Of a stretch of 64,000 bases of DNA, positions 12,487 through 21,735 are shown piece by piece. Position numbers and translations under genes: made by a program. The stretch is from Paralithodes platypus (taxonomy: Eukaryota; Arthropoda; Malacostraca; Decapoda; Lithodidae): the NCBI GenBank assembly GCA_032716605.1, contig CM064571.1, positions 13,641,751 to 13,705,750 of the forward strand, written 5' to 3'. The number at the start of each line of letters is the position of its first letter. Position 1 is the stretch's first letter. Under the pieces are notes generated by a model that did not search any database, was not told the origin of the DNA, and worked only from the letters and a program-made list of their open reading frames with translations.

Positions 12487-13501
12487 CGTTTCCTTTGTTG
12501 TATGTGGTTTGTTTGCTGGGTTTTTGCTTTCCCTTTATCGACACAGCATAAAGCTGAATGGTGATTTCCTTTTTTACACCTGTTACACATTCTTATTTCT
12601 GTTGGACAACTAGAGTATTCATGTTTTGCACTGAGACATCTTGTACATCTTTTGAGTTCTAAAAGTCGCGCTCTCCTTTTTGCTAAGGTGTTATAGAACT
12701 CACAATCGCTAGATAGATGTTCTTTGTCACAGTACACGCAATTGAAATTCCTTTTAGGGTTTGCTTTTGTCTTCTTATCGCTCGACTTAATTCCTTTGGA
12801 GAAGTATGAACCAATTTCTTTGGTATCCTCTCGTTGTTTATGTGCTTGCTGATGACTGATGTGAGCCTCTGACCTTTTGTTATTCACTTTGGTTAAGTCT
12901 TCTACTTCCATGTGTGTAACAAAATCTCTTATACCTTCATTTAACTGATCAATTGTAAAGAAGTTTTTTCCATATTTGAGGTATAACTGCCTTACTGTTA
13001 CACTTGGAAGTTTCCTCTGAAAGATAGCTGCAACCATCCACTCACAGCAGGCGTATTCATGTTTATTTGCAAGACTTCTTGTCATGTTGAGCATCGATAC
13101 TCTGAACTTCTTAAGCTCAGATTTAGTAGGGTGTGGAGAATCTAAATCCATCATTTTGTAAAATATTGCTCTTTTCAATCTTTCTTTGTCGCCGTAGGTC
13201 TCCTTTAATATATCAAGAGCATTTGTATAGTTATCTGAAGTGGAAGACAGTTCTTGTATTAGCTGTAAAGCGCTTCCTTACAGTTGCGACTTCAAGTACT
13301 GTAGCTTCATTACAGGCTCCAAGTCTGCTCTTGAACCTACCTGGGACTGAAACTGATCAAGAAATGATTCATATTCTGTGTATTCTCCAGAAAATACAGG
13401 TAGACTAATAGCAGGAAGCCTAGGCCTGCTCGTGGCTGCGGAATGTTCTTTCATCTTTGAAATATTACTTTCCGAGTCTATTGCTCCATACATTCCGCTA
13501 C
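12414..13501 (-). pseudogene. BEL-1 gag, middle and zinc-knuckle part
   Basis: From the frame starting at 13493 (SLPVFSGEYTEYESFLDQF is the BEL gag core block) the protein reads through an in-frame TAA at about 13276-13278 into the frame 13178-12414. That part carries three Cys/His knuckles (CVYCDKEHLSSDC, CTRCLSAKHEYSSC, CNRCKKGNHHSALCC). BEL/Pao gags assemble the particle and bind RNA through these knuckles. A frameshift separates it from the upstream gag part at 13502-13609. The gag is therefore broken by at least one stop and one frameshift besides the BEL-2 insertion. Confidence 0.82.
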
Positions 13502-13609
13502 TTTAGCTTGATATGTCTCCCATACTTCATAGTAATCATTTTGAGCCTTCTCAATTTATTTTTCGACTTCTTCTCCTCCTTCAAGTAATTTGGCTTCAAG
13601 AGTGTTATA
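13502..13609 (-). pseudogene. BEL-1 gag segment left of the BEL-2 insertion
   Basis: This short coding stretch (LEAKLLEGG ... NDYYEVW) carries one TAA. It joins directly, in frame, with the gag N-terminus at 20944-21108 if BEL-2 and one copy of its target duplication are removed. This is part of the evidence that BEL-2 entered the BEL-1 gag gene. Confidence 0.75.
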
Positions 13610-14403
13610 TCGTATAAATACGATAGAATATGACTTTTGTGATCTCGTATGTCTCTGTGACGTCACGATCTCTCCTACAGCACGACGTAGGACGAGTAGA
13701 TCGTATATTATAAGATTGTAAATAAGTTAAGTTATAAAAGGCCTAATATGCTATTAAGCAATATTGCCATGGTCTTATGTAGTATATATGAATGTATCGT
13801 ATATATTAATATAATTTATCGTATAGAGCAACCTAAATGCGGTACGATAATTTGGGCTCCTGGCGGTTTGCCAAGGCAGCAAGGTGTGCTTTTGAGGTAC
13901 GCCAGAGCCTTCACGAACACCAACCAGTTAACATCTAAATTTTCCGCCCTCAGTTGATCGAGCTTTTGTGCCTCTAATCACAATACACATACAGCAATAC
14001 ACTCAGCTACACCATCACGACGCTCTCATCGACATCATGACTGACTGATAGATAAGCATAAATTATAATAATCATGTCCATTCCCATGTAATCATTTATT
14101 CTTTCTTTAACTTGACTCGAGTCTTGGGACCGAAGTCTCGTTCCCCATTGTCCACCGCCATATTGGGTAAAACGTTCTCCCTTGCCTCATTGCCACGTGG
14201 AACTATTGGTGAGTTAATTCCTGGCTAATATTAACCCTTATAACCTTACCCTATATATACATTTATTATGTGAGACCTTTGGATATAAATTAGCTTGTTT
14301 CAGATTGAATTCAATTTAGATATAGAGTAGTTTTCATTTAGATTGATTTTATTTGATTCATTATAGCTTAGTAATATTTAACTTCCATTGATAGTTTACC
14401 ACA
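13608..14403 (+). repeat. BEL-2 5' LTR
   Basis: It pairs with 20140-20936 at about 99% identity and ends in ...ACCACA. It contains the element's promoter and polyadenylation region by position. A short 69-codon frame (13748-13957) is present in both LTRs with one residue changed. It has no recognised domain and is probably incidental. Confidence 0.92.
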
Positions 14404-14404
14404 T

Positions 14405-14421
14405 TGGTGCCCAGACCCGGG
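14405..14421 (+). promoter_or_regulatory. BEL-2 primer-binding site
   Basis: TGGTGCCCAGACCCGGG begins two bases after the 5' LTR end. The initial TGG complements the CCA end of a tRNA, as expected for the minus-strand primer site. I could not assign the tRNA. Confidence 0.75.
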
Positions 14422-14813
14422 ATTTAGCTACCAGTAAGGGATTTTAAGGCAATGAACAAGGGGACATATAACAGGATGCAGGAACAACTCTATGATAAAC
14501 TGGCAAGGCTAGCCAAGCGATGGTTAGAGCCGGAATGCAGGGTCACATCGTTGCACCTGCCCAAGTTCTGCATCCCACCCATCATCTTTCCCCAATAATT
14601 TTCTTTTCCGTTTCAGACTTCCTGTGACATATGACCTGACCTATCATTTTTTCTTGTTCAATATGATCCATTAGTAGGTATTGCTATTTAGTGTACTATT
14701 GTTTCTCCATAACATAGAAGTCCGCCGGTTGGCGTCTCTTAATTAGACTATTATTTGGCCGTTGTCTTTGTAACGTAATATTTAGATACATAGCCTATAG
14801 GCTTGCATGCAAA
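14422..14813 (+). other. BEL-2 leader before gag-pol
   Basis: About 390 bp separate the primer site from the gag-pol ATG at 14814. A small upstream frame starts at ATG 14453 and runs about 48 codons. It has no recognised domain. The leader would carry packaging signals, but none can be pointed out. Confidence 0.5.
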
Positions 14814-17800
14814 ATGGATAAAGACCATAAAGAGACACCGTCTAGTGGGGTGCTAAGCAAAGCCCCTAAAAATCAAAGGGCGGGACTTCGGGGAGTATTA
14901 AATAGGCTAATTGTGGACTTAAACACTTTCATCACTACTGCTGATCTAGAGGAATTGGAGGCTAGATTAGATAACGTCCAGGCTACCCACGGTCGTATTA
15001 CGGCTCTGAGTGAGGTGATTGTGGCTGACATAATAGAGGAGGAAGAGATAGTTACAGAGTGTGATAATCGCCCCCTCTATGACGAACCTGTCTTTAGAGC
15101 GAAGTGCCTATTACAGCGTGCTGTCGCAAGTAAGAAGGGAGGCGATAATGAGGCCCATAGAAGGGCTGACCCAAAACATACTGTACACCTCCCAAAGCTC
15201 AATCTTCCTACATTTGGGGGCAAGTTAACCGAGTGGTTAGCTTTCTGGGATGTATTTCGATCTACGGTTCATGAATCCTCTTTGGATAATGTCCGCAAGT
15301 TTCACTATCTGAAGGGACAAATGGAAGGAGAGGCCTTACATTTAATAGAGGGTTTTGCAGTAGTGGGTGGTAGTTATCTTGAAGCGGTACACTTATTAGA
15401 GTCCACATACGGGGATAGAGAGCAGTTGAAGATGGCCCATGTCGTTGCCTTGTTGGGGCTCGCAGAACCACAGTATAAGGTTGATGAGTTGACAAACTTC
15501 AGGGCAAATATGGAGTGCCATACTCGATCGCTAGACACCCTAGGGCTTACCACGCAGGAAATGATAGTCATTATCTTGCGTCAGAAGCTTCCTATGGCAA
15601 TACTTGATAAGGTAAGATCATTTGAGCTGGGGGAGTTCAAAACTCAGTTCAGCAAGGAGATCAATAATCTACAGTTGAACAAAGGGAGAATGTATGTGTC
15701 GGGAGGGAGTGAGAATGTGGAGAAGAGGGGAACAATAAGCATGACAGTGGGGACTAAAGTAAAGAAAGAGGGTGTGTATAAGAAACCTGCTCAGATTCTA
15801 TGTAAGCTATGTAACAACAAACATAAATGGAGTTTCTGCGTAAAATACCCAACAAATGAGACAAAACTAGCACAGGTGAAAAGATTGAAGCTATGTGTAG
15901 GTTGTCTAAGTGGGGAACATGGTAAGCAGGGACAATGTACTGCTACATACTTAAGGCCCTGTCGCCACTGCAAAGGACATCACTTTGATAAGTTGTGTCC
16001 TACAGCAGATAAAGTCAAAGACGTCAATACAGAGGGTACTACAACTGTGACACTAGGTAGCACGCAAGACACCACTATATTGCCCACAATACAGATTCCC
16101 ATGGAAGGTAATGACAGTAACAAAGTTTGTCGGGTACTTCTAGATCAAGGGTCTCAACGTTCCTTTATAAAGAGGTCTGTACTAGTGGGACTGAAGCACC
16201 GAATTGTAGGGGCTGAGACTCTTCGATTACAGGGCTTCACAGGGGTTACTGATAAACAAGACTACGAGATAGCGGAGATTTCATATTTCTATCGTAAAAA
16301 CCGGTACTTTATGACTTGTATCGTAGTAGACACCCTACCAGAATATGTATCTGTGGGTGTGAAGAAGGTGGAACACGCATTACGTAGCAAGGGGGTTAAC
16401 TTGTCAGATCCCATGGGAAATCAGAGTGAGGTGCATGTTCTACTTGGTGTGGATCATTATTATGAAGTAGTATACCCTGGATTTAAAAAGATGTGTGGTG
16501 TAATTTTAATCCCCACTAAATTTGGATACTGCATGAGCGGAAAGGTGCATACTACACAGTCAAAGGTCCTGGTCGACACGGTCTCGATATATAGAGTCAA
16601 TGTAACCGCGGCAGAGGAGTTGGGAAGGGAGGATTCCCAACCTAGTGACCCTAAGATGGCTGCCGAGTTCGACCTGGAACGACTGTGGAGATTGGATCAC
16701 ATAGGCATTAATCCTATGGAGACTGATTATGACTCGGAAGTTGCTCTACAAAGGTTTGACGAGTCTGTGTGCTACTGTGCCTCAGACAAGCAATATAAAG
16801 TTAGTTTACCCTGGAAGAACAGTGAGATAAACCTGCCTACCAACTATGGTTTGGCATTAGGTCGCTTGCGCGCATTGCAGCGGAAATTGTCTAACGAACC
16901 GAGCACGCGCCAGGCGTATGACGATGTATTTCGGAGTTATGAGGATAGGGGCTTTATAGAGAGAGTCAATGTCAAGGAACCGTGTAAGAAGGGTAGGGTT
17001 CACTATCTGGCCCATCATGGGGTAAGGAAAGACAGCGTCATCACACCAATACGGGTGGTGTATGACTGTTCTGCCCACCAAGGACAACAACCCAGTCTAA
17101 ATGACTGCCTGTTGACAGGTCCGTCCATGGTGTCGGACCTGTCCCAACATCTATTGCGGTTTAGGCTGGGGAAGTATGCCTATACCAGTGACATCGAGAA
17201 AGCATTCTTGATGGTCAAGCTAAAGGAGGAAGATAGAGATGTTACCCGCTTTCTTTGGTTTGGCGACATTAGCGACTCTGAAAGTCCCATCATAATATAC
17301 CGTTTTCGGGTTGTACTCTTTGGGGCCACTTGCTCGCAGTTTTTGTTAAATGCCACAATCAGAAAACATCTAGCTGACACTCATGAGGACACAAGTAAAC
17401 TATCTCGCGGATTATACATTGACAATTTGCAGGGTACTAGTGATAGTCAAGATGATTTGTTATATGCATACTGGCAAGCACGCAGATTGTTTGCGGATGC
17501 ACATCTATTTCTCCGCGAGTGGGTTACTAATAGTGAAGATCTTCAGAGTTTAATACAGGTGGATGGTACGGCATCTCTTAACCAGGAAAAGTCCAGAAAT
17601 TTGGGGATGATCTGGCAACCTAAACATGACATACTAACTTTTCAAACAAGGTCTTTTGCTCAGCAGACAGGAGCGCACACAAAAAGAAGTCTGTTGAGCA
17701 AAGTTGCGCAATTTTTTGATCCTTTGGGTCTAGCATTACCCGTTACCATAAGAGCTAGGATTCTAATGCAGGAAGTTTGGAGACGTAAGATAGGATGGGA

Positions 17801-20102
17801 TGACAGTTTGCCCGAGGACCTGAATGACCAAGGGACATTGTTGTTGAATGAATATGCCATCCTATGTACTAAACCTATACCTCGTAAAGTGGCGGCGTTC
17901 GGTGACGTTACGTTACACACGTTTTGCGATGCTAGCGCCACGGCATACGGGGTAGCCATATATGTTGTTACTTCATTTGGGGCACATTTAGTTACAGCCC
18001 GGGCCAAGGTAGCCCCGGTTAAAAAGGTAACTATCCCTAAAATGGAATTGACTGCCATGCTGCTATTAGCACGTCTGGTGCAACATGTACGCGCAGCATA
18101 CGAGAGCGAATTAAATATTGAAATCGTTCATGTATGGTGCGATAGTCAGGTCGCACTCAACTGGATACATAGCAAGAAGTCTCTGCCAGTTTATGTGCGG
18201 AATAGGGTAGATGAGATTAGAGCCCTTTTGCCAGACGTTGCTTATCATTATGTAAATACAAAAGAAAACCCTAGTGATCTCATAACTAGGGGTATAACGG
18301 CTAGCCAGTTAATGAAGTCTGAATTGTGGTGGCATGGTCCAAAGTGGCTGCTCCATGAAAGTGAATGGATGATATGGCATGCTGTTGGTGAGGGACTTCT
18401 GCCACTGGAAACAGTGGCAGTTACGGCCCAACCAAATGAGCCACCGGGTCCTATCATAAAGTGGGCAAGATTCGGTGACTATAATAAATTAGTCAGAGTT
18501 GTAGCTTGGGTGGTGCAATATGTATCCAATCTCAAGCTTAAAGTAACGGGCCAACTCTGCAACAGGGGTCACAACATTGATGCTCGTGAATTTAAAGCAG
18601 CTGAAGTAACTTTGATCAAATGGGTTCAAATAGAAACCTTTTCCAATGAATTAGAATCCTTGAAAGGCTCGAATAAGACATTAATGCCTAATATAGTGCG
18701 TCAACTAAGGTTGCACCTAGACAATGGCCTCATCAGGTGTGAGGGTCGCCTGAAGTGGTCGGGTGTACCAGACGGCACAAACCGACCTATACTTATGCCA
18801 ACAAGACATCACGTTACTGATCTATTGATCATACGTGCACATAGGGAAGTAAAACACTACAGGGTATGTCATATTATATTAAATTTACGTCTCACATGGT
18901 GGATACCCAGAGTTCAACAAGTAGCTCGACGCGTAGTGAGAAAGTGTGTAATATGCCAGAGACTAAAGGGTAAACCATATGCAACTGGACCAGCTCCACC
19001 TCTACCTGAATGCCGTGTAAAGCACGTAGAACCTTTCAAAGCGGTAGGATTAGATTACACAGGGGCATTGAAGACAAGGGAGCATGAGAAGGTTTATATA
19101 TTATTGTTTACCTGTGCGACGTCTCGAGCGGTACACCTAGAACTATGTGATAATATGTCTAGCGAAGAATTTATGCTGGCGTTCAGACGGTTTTGTGCCC
19201 GTCGTTCATTCCCTCAACTCATTCTTAGCGACAATGCTCCCACTTATGTCCAAGCATCAAAATATCTAAAGGATACGAGTAGTGATCCTACTTTCATCAC
19301 TTTTTTGGGAGAGAAGAAGTGCGAATGGAGGTTCATTCCAGTTAAGGCACCTTGGTTTGGTGGAATGTGGGAACGATGTGTCGGCATAGTAAAGTCAGGA
19401 CTAAGAGCGGTTGTAGGACTTGCTCTATTAAAGAAGAGTAAGCTGACGACAGTCCTCACAGAGATAGAGGCAGTCGTGAATGATCGCCCGCTTACATATG
19501 TGTACACCGGCCTGCAAGAACCACTACCATTAACGCAAGCTCACTTGCTATATGGAAAACCATTGACTGCGTTTCCATCTGATTTTCAGTCCATAGTAGA
19601 GTTAGAGGATCCCTCGTTGTACTCTGAGGTAGCGGTGTCTAAGAGATACCAGTATATATCCAGGATAATCGAGGATTTTAGGAAACGGTGGATTAGTGAA
19701 TATCTGCTAGCATTGAGGGAAAGGAGTGTTACTCCCTCTGGTAGACCAACGGCACCTACAGTTGGCGAAGTTGTTTTAATTAAAGAAGATAGTCCTCGTT
19801 TATACTGGAAATTAGGCCGCGTATTGGAGGTATATAAGGGGGCAGACTCTGTAGAGCGGGTGGCGCTATTGAAGACAGCCACTGGAACTACTGTTCGTCC
19901 TATCGCACGTTTGTACGCTTTGGAGCTCGATTCCGCATTGCAATCTGAGGCTCCACCTGTTATTGCTGGGTCCGAGGATTCTCAAAGGAACGACTCACCT
20001 CTTACTGATGGTGATCATTCTCGGACCGGGACGCGTCCCAGACGCGCTGCTGCTGGCGCCGTCGACTTGTGGCGTCAGAAGATAGCCTCTGGGCAACTTT
20101 AG
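14814..20102 (+). CDS. BEL-2 gag-pol polyprotein (1762 aa, intact)
   Basis: One uninterrupted frame encodes all BEL/Pao domains in order. Gag has the conserved core LPTFGGKLTEWLAFWDVF (about 131-148) and three Cys/His knuckles at about 330-395. The protease active site is LLDQGSQRSF (Asp444). RT has SDIEKAF and a YIDN active site near 868-871. RNase H begins at FCDAS near 1036. Integrase has an HHCC finger and a DDE triad near Asp1413, Asp1471 and Glu1519. A C-terminal module ends with VGEVVLIKEDSP...W.LGR. The Met at 14814 is the first in the frame and lies in a normal leader. With matched LTRs and no lesion seen, this copy may be recently active. It sits inside the disabled BEL-1 gag gene. 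Confidence 0.95.
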   Translation: MDKDHKETPSSGVLSKAPKNQRAGLRGVLNRLIVDLNTFITTADLEELEARLDNVQATHGRITALSEVIVADIIEEEEIVTECDNRPLYDEPVFRAKCLLQRAVASKKGGDNEAHRRADPKHTVHLPKLNLPTFGGKLTEWLAFWDVFRSTVHESSLDNVRKFHYLKGQMEGEALHLIEGFAVVGGSYLEAVHLLESTYGDREQLKMAHVVALLGLAEPQYKVDELTNFRANMECHTRSLDTLGLTTQEMIVIILRQKLPMAILDKVRSFELGEFKTQFSKEINNLQLNKGRMYVSGGSENVEKRGTISMTVGTKVKKEGVYKKPAQILCKLCNNKHKWSFCVKYPTNETKLAQVKRLKLCVGCLSGEHGKQGQCTATYLRPCRHCKGHHFDKLCPTADKVKDVNTEGTTTVTLGSTQDTTILPTIQIPMEGNDSNKVCRVLLDQGSQRSFIKRSVLVGLKHRIVGAETLRLQGFTGVTDKQDYEIAEISYFYRKNRYFMTCIVVDTLPEYVSVGVKKVEHALRSKGVNLSDPMGNQSEVHVLLGVDHYYEVVYPGFKKMCGVILIPTKFGYCMSGKVHTTQSKVLVDTVSIYRVNVTAAEELGREDSQPSDPKMAAEFDLERLWRLDHIGINPMETDYDSEVALQRFDESVCYCASDKQYKVSLPWKNSEINLPTNYGLALGRLRALQRKLSNEPSTRQAYDDVFRSYEDRGFIERVNVKEPCKKGRVHYLAHHGVRKDSVITPIRVVYDCSAHQGQQPSLNDCLLTGPSMVSDLSQHLLRFRLGKYAYTSDIEKAFLMVKLKEEDRDVTRFLWFGDISDSESPIIIYRFRVVLFGATCSQFLLNATIRKHLADTHEDTSKLSRGLYIDNLQGTSDSQDDLLYAYWQARRLFADAHLFLREWVTNSEDLQSLIQVDGTASLNQEKSRNLGMIWQPKHDILTFQTRSFAQQTGAHTKRSLLSKVAQFFDPLGLALPVTIRARILMQEVWRRKIGWDDSLPEDLNDQGTLLLNEYAILCTKPIPRKVAAFGDVTLHTFCDASATAYGVAIYVVTSFGAHLVTARAKVAPVKKVTIPKMELTAMLLLARLVQHVRAAYESELNIEIVHVWCDSQVALNWIHSKKSLPVYVRNRVDEIRALLPDVAYHYVNTKENPSDLITRGITASQLMKSELWWHGPKWLLHESEWMIWHAVGEGLLPLETVAVTAQPNEPPGPIIKWARFGDYNKLVRVVAWVVQYVSNLKLKVTGQLCNRGHNIDAREFKAAEVTLIKWVQIETFSNELESLKGSNKTLMPNIVRQLRLHLDNGLIRCEGRLKWSGVPDGTNRPILMPTRHHVTDLLIIRAHREVKHYRVCHIILNLRLTWWIPRVQQVARRVVRKCVICQRLKGKPYATGPAPPLPECRVKHVEPFKAVGLDYTGALKTREHEKVYILLFTCATSRAVHLELCDNMSSEEFMLAFRRFCARRSFPQLILSDNAPTYVQASKYLKDTSSDPTFITFLGEKKCEWRFIPVKAPWFGGMWERCVGIVKSGLRAVVGLALLKKSKLTTVLTEIEAVVNDRPLTYVYTGLQEPLPLTQAHLLYGKPLTAFPSDFQSIVELEDPSLYSEVAVSKRYQYISRIIEDFRKRWISEYLLALRERSVTPSGRPTAPTVGEVVLIKEDSPRLYWKLGRVLEVYKGADSVERVALLKTATGTTVRPIARLYALELDSALQSEAPPVIAGSEDSQRNDSPLTDGDHSRTGTRPRRAAAGAVDLWRQKIASGQL

Positions 20103-20130
20103 GTTTAAGGTGGGGTTCAGGTCTTTTTTG

Positions 20131-20139
20131 TGGGGGGAG
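20131..20139 (+). promoter_or_regulatory. BEL-2 polypurine tract
   Basis: The run TGGGGGGAG immediately precedes the 3' LTR start at 20140. It is the expected plus-strand primer of an LTR retrotransposon. Confidence 0.75.
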
Positions 20140-20936
20140 TGTATCGTATAAATATGATAGAATATGACTTTTGTGATCTCGTATGTCTCTGTGACGTCAC
20201 GATCTCTCCTACAGCACGACGTAGGACGAGTAGATCGTATATTATAAGATTGTAAATAAGTTAAGTTACAAAAGGCCTAATATGCTATTAAGCAATATTG
20301 CCATGGTCTTATGTAGTATATATGAATTTATCGTATATATTAATATAATTTATCGTATAGAGCAACCTAAATGCGGTACGATAATTTGGGCTCCTGGCGG
20401 TTTGCCAAGGCAGCAAGGTGTGCTTTTGAGGTACGCCAGAGCCTTCACGAACACCAACCAGTTAACATCTAAATTTTCCGCCCTCAGTTGATCGAGCTTT
20501 TGTGCCTCTAATCACAATACACATACAGCAATACACTCAGCTACACCATCACGACGCTCTCATCGACATCATGACTGACTAATAGAAAAGCATAAATTAT
20601 AATAATCATGTCCATTCCCATGTAATCATTTATTCTTTTTTTAACTTGACTCGAGTCTTGGGACCGAAGTCTCGTTCCCCATTGTCCACCGCCATATTGG
20701 GTAAAACGTTCTCCCTTGCCTCATTGCCACGTGGAACTATTGGGAGTTAATTCCTGGCTAATATTAACCCTTATAACCTTACCCTATATATACATTTATT
20801 ATGTGAGACCTTTGGATATAAATTAGCTTGTTTCAGATTGAATTCAATTTAGATATAGAGTAGTTTTCATTTAGATTGATTTTATTTGATTCATTATAGC
20901 TTAGTAATATTTAACTTCCATTGATAGTTTACCACA
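20140..20936 (+). repeat. BEL-2 3' LTR
   Basis: It starts TGTATCG and ends ...ACCACA, the canonical TG...CA form, and matches 13608-14403 almost base for base. Confidence 0.92.
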
Positions 20937-21108
20937 TGTTATAAGCCTTTTCATAACCTGGCCATTTTGATTGTAAAAACTCCTTAGCTAGTTGTAGACA
21001 TTTCTTATCTAAAGTTGGCTTAGACAAGATGGTATCTATATTGTTGACTGCTCTTGTAATGTGTCCTTTATAGGTGCGCAAAGATAACATAGCTTGTGAC
21101 ACAGACAT
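20937..21108 (-). pseudogene. BEL-1 gag N-terminus, right of BEL-2
   Basis: An ATG at 21106-21108 opens a 55-codon frame (MSVSQAMLSLRTYKGHITRA and on) that runs into the target duplication at 20937-20943. It resumes in frame at 13609 on the far side of BEL-2. BEL/Pao gags commonly begin with a helical segment of this type. The stretch shows that BEL-1 gag was intact across this point before BEL-2 arrived. Confidence 0.8.
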
Positions 21109-21118
21109 GGTTAAGGAT

Positions 21119-21404
21119 TTACTGTCGTGAATTCATATGATGGAGAATAGAGTTTCTTAACTTTAGCTGAATAAGAGCCTTAGTGGTTAAAGTAAAATGA
21201 ACACCATCCTTACTATGGCCTAGGCGGAATGGCTGTGCTCCAAACTGAATTCGCCGAATATTTTTTCTCCTCTTAGCTTGCCCAAGCTGTTAGCTTGCCC
21301 AATTTCAGGTTTATCTGGTTGGACACACGAGTGTATGTGGATGGACTTACTTCGAATCTGTTTCCCGGTAGATAATCCCTTGGTTCAATTGCTACAATAA
21401 CAAC
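21119..21404 (-). pseudogene. BEL-1 SGNH-hydrolase-like ORF, C-terminal half
   Basis: This continues the frame of 26997-27272 across the Academ-like insertion (…VVIVAIEPRDYLPGN). It later carries SKDGVHF, matching the D-x-x-H block V of SGNH/GDSL hydrolases. A 17-bp tandem duplication near 21285-21305 and at least one more indel put the two blocks in different frames, so the copy is dead. The last frame ends at a TAA at 21119-21121, just before the gag ATG at 21108. Confidence 0.7.
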
Positions 21405-21407
21405 ATT

Positions 21408-21463
21408 TAGTCCATGAGCCAAGACCCGAATTTTGGGATATCGGTACCACCCGGGGTGACTAA
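21408..21463. repeat. Academ-like element, left terminal inverted repeat
   Basis: The outer 13 bases and the inner about 24 bases are nearly identical, inverted, to the right end. Between them this copy holds an extra segment around CCCGAATTTTGGG, a short palindrome absent from the right end. Confidence 0.85.
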
Positions 21464-21735
21464 TTCTCTTAGGTGTTTTTAGCTTGCTACATGTCTCTAG
21501 TTTATGTTTTGATATGATAGCCCTTGCACATTGGTAGCTTAATGGTCGTTATCACTTCTTGAATAGACATACCCTACCAAAAATTTCGAAATTTTTTAAA
21601 ATGTCAAATTTGGGGACAGGAATGCCTAAATGTCAACAAAATGCATATAGTAATTGTCACATTTAATACAAGTCCTGTAAATACACACTAAGCATGCCAT
21701 GGGCTTGTACATACTATTATGGCAAATTACTACTC

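Larger units (their letters stand above)
13608..20936 (+). mobile_element. BEL-2: nearly intact BEL/Pao LTR retrotransposon
   Basis: The element is 7.3 kb with LTRs of about 796 bp (13608-14403 and 20140-20936) that differ at about eight positions. It has a primer-binding site, a single uninterrupted gag-pol frame and a purine tract. The sequence tgttata flanks it (13603-13609 and 20937-20943), so the target duplication is 5-7 bp. The exact bounds are blurred because the 5' LTR seems to lack the first TG seen in the 3' LTR. It lies within the BEL-1 gag, in the opposite orientation. Confidence 0.92.

Noticed and set aside
13748..13957. 69-codon frame in the BEL-2 LTR (also at 20282-20491) as an accessory gene
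   Set aside because: It is kept in both copies only because the LTRs are young. It has no domain and lies in the regulatory repeat.
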